Source: Thalassospira xiamenensis M-5 = DSM 17429 (GTDB taxonomy: Bacteria; Pseudomonadota; Alphaproteobacteria; Rhodospirillales; Thalassospiraceae). Taken from it: a stretch of 64,000 bases of DNA. The notes beneath the pieces were generated by a model, which was given only the letters and a program-made list of their open reading frames with translations, searched no databases and was not told where the DNA came from. The position numbers were made by a program, and so were the translations under genes. Below, in pieces: positions 63,101 through 64,000 of this stretch. Where the stretch lies: positions 1,903,501-1,967,500 of the forward strand of contig NZ_CP004388.1 of NCBI RefSeq assembly GCF_000300235.2. Reading direction: 5' to 3'. Position 1 is the stretch's first letter; each line of letters begins with the position of its first letter.

Positions 63101-64000
63101 GTGACAGTGTTCAACTGCCGCGCTGGATTGATGTCGGCGCGTTGCCGCTGCTTAATCTTTTGCTGGCACTCGTTGTTTCGGGGCTTGTTGTTCTGGCGAT
63201 TGGTGAAAGCCCGACGCAAGTCGTTGAAATCCTGCTTTATGGCGCGTTTGGCTATGAAGAGGCGTGGGGCTATACGCTTTATTACACCACCAACTTCATC
63301 TTTACCGGTCTGGCCTTTGCCGTGGCATTCCATTGCGGTCTGTTCAATATCGGTGCCGAGGGGCAGGCCTATGTCGGTGGCCTTGGTGTTATTCTGGCGG
63401 CCCTTTACCTTGATTTCCTGCCATTCCCGATCATGCTGATCGTTGCCATTCTGGCCGCAGCAGTTTTCGGTGCGGCGTGGGCTTATATCCCGGCCTATTT
63501 ACAGGCACGTCGCGGGTCGCATGTCGTGATTACCACGATCATGTTCAATTTCATTGCGTCGTCGCTGATGGTTTATCTGCTGGTCAATGTTCTGCGCCCG
63601 CAGGGATCAATGACCCCGGAAAGCGAACAGATTGCCGAACATCTGCGTTTACCGTTCATTCATGATATCGCGGCCACCTTTGGTATCGAAATGGCCAGCA
63701 GTCCGCTGAACCTTTCGTTTGTGTATGCGCTTGTTTGCAGTGTTCTGGTCTGGCTGTTCATCTGGCATACCAGATGGGGGTATGCGATCCGCACGGTTGG
63801 TGCCAATGCGGTTGCCGCGACCTATGCCGGGATCGAGCCAGGACGTTACATCATCATGGCGATGATGATTTCAGGCGCGCTTTCGGCCTTCATGGCGCTT
63901 AACGAAGTGATGGGGGTCCAGCACCGGTTGCTGATTGATTTCACGGCCGGGTACGGCTTTGTCGGGATCGCGGTTGCCCTGATGGGGCGCAATCACCCGT
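63097..64000 (+). CDS. ABC transporter permease (nucleoside type, partial, 3' end missing)
   Basis: About 301 residues before the window ends, with at least seven membrane helices. It shows FHCGLFNIGAEGQAYVGGLG (about 85) and TTIMFNFIASSLMVYL (about 145), the pattern of NupP/YufP-type permeases in BMP transporters, and ends in the conserved VGIAVALMGRNHP. The start ATG is in an ATGA overlap with the ATPase gene. A second permease gene is expected just downstream. Confidence 0.93.
   Translation, partial: MSDSVQLPRWIDVGALPLLNLLLALVVSGLVVLAIGESPTQVVEILLYGAFGYEEAWGYTLYYTTNFIFTGLAFAVAFHCGLFNIGAEGQAYVGGLGVILAALYLDFLPFPIMLIVAILAAAVFGAAWAYIPAYLQARRGSHVVITTIMFNFIASSLMVYLLVNVLRPQGSMTPESEQIAEHLRLPFIHDIAATFGIEMASSPLNLSFVYALVCSVLVWLFIWHTRWGYAIRTVGANAVAATYAGIEPGRYIIMAMMISGALSAFMALNEVMGVQHRLLIDFTAGYGFVGIAVALMGRNHP

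Noticed and set aside
1-64000. CRISPR arrays, insertion sequences, integrases, toxin-antitoxin pairs and prophage genes
   Set aside because: I looked for regular spaced repeats, terminal inverted repeats and typical proteins and saw none. Apart from the XRE regulator there is no phage-like gene.

Overview
This 64-kb stretch is chromosomal DNA of an alphaproteobacterium. The gene order pyrB-pyrC-plsY-dprA-topA-rnr, the gatCAB block, the dense 4-bp ATGA overlaps, a moderate GC content (roughly mid-50s by eye) and the many TRAP and ABC uptake genes fit a marine Rhodospirillales-type organism; Thalassospira is my best guess from protein style, but no search was possible. There is no insertion sequence, prophage, CRISPR array, rRNA operon or replication origin. 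One tRNA gene is present, tRNA-Ser(GCU).

Layout. 1-8.7 kb: the tRNA-modification pair dusA-mnmC (mnmC runs off the left edge), an ArsC/YffB-like reductase with a HAD phosphatase, gamma-glutamyltransferase, an alpha/beta hydrolase, a CRP-family regulator followed by a CRP-type operator and a candidate small RNA, and a DUF423 protein. 8.7-12 kb: ribosomal protein L33, a lipoprotein S41 peptidase, a DUF983 protein and an Hpt protein fused to a degenerate receiver. 12-21.7 kb: the minus-strand housekeeping operon for pyrimidine synthesis (with a dihydroorotase-like protein that has lost metal ligands), phospholipid synthesis, DNA processing, topoisomerase I and RNase R. 21.8-28 kb: an AEC transporter, a VOC protein, ruvX and gatCAB. 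28-31 kb: an AT-richer stretch with an XRE regulator, repeated operator-like motifs and a chemoreceptor. 31-37.7 kb: regulator/exporter or regulator/enzyme pairs (AraC-fsr, LysR-DJ-1, argP-argO), a copper-chaperone-like protein and thymidine kinase. 37.8-41.4 kb: pqiABC. 41.6-43.3 kb: a 562-residue protein I do not recognise. 43.5-47.5 kb: a GlxA-type regulator with an MFS transporter, tRNA-Ser and small proteins.

The most interesting part is 47.5-57.2 kb. An RpiR-type regulator faces a three-component TRAP transporter, followed by a glutamine-synthetase-like ligase, an aldehyde dehydrogenase, an iron-dependent alcohol dehydrogenase and a class I glutamine amidotransferase. The logic resembles the Puu putrescine pathway (gamma-glutamylate, oxidise, oxidise, hydrolyse), with an alcohol dehydrogenase in place of the amine oxidase. 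That predicts catabolism of an amino alcohol or similar hydroxy-amine through gamma-glutamyl intermediates. Two pairs of inverted repeats of the form TGTAA-N6-TTACA, each pair with centres about 50 bp apart, lie before the transporter and before the ligase and probably mark the regulon of the RpiR protein.

57.2-64 kb: a PfkB kinase resembling pseudouridine kinase, a periplasmic 5'-nucleotidase and a BMP-type nucleoside ABC transporter whose permease gene runs off the right edge. Together they suggest nucleotide or nucleoside salvage.
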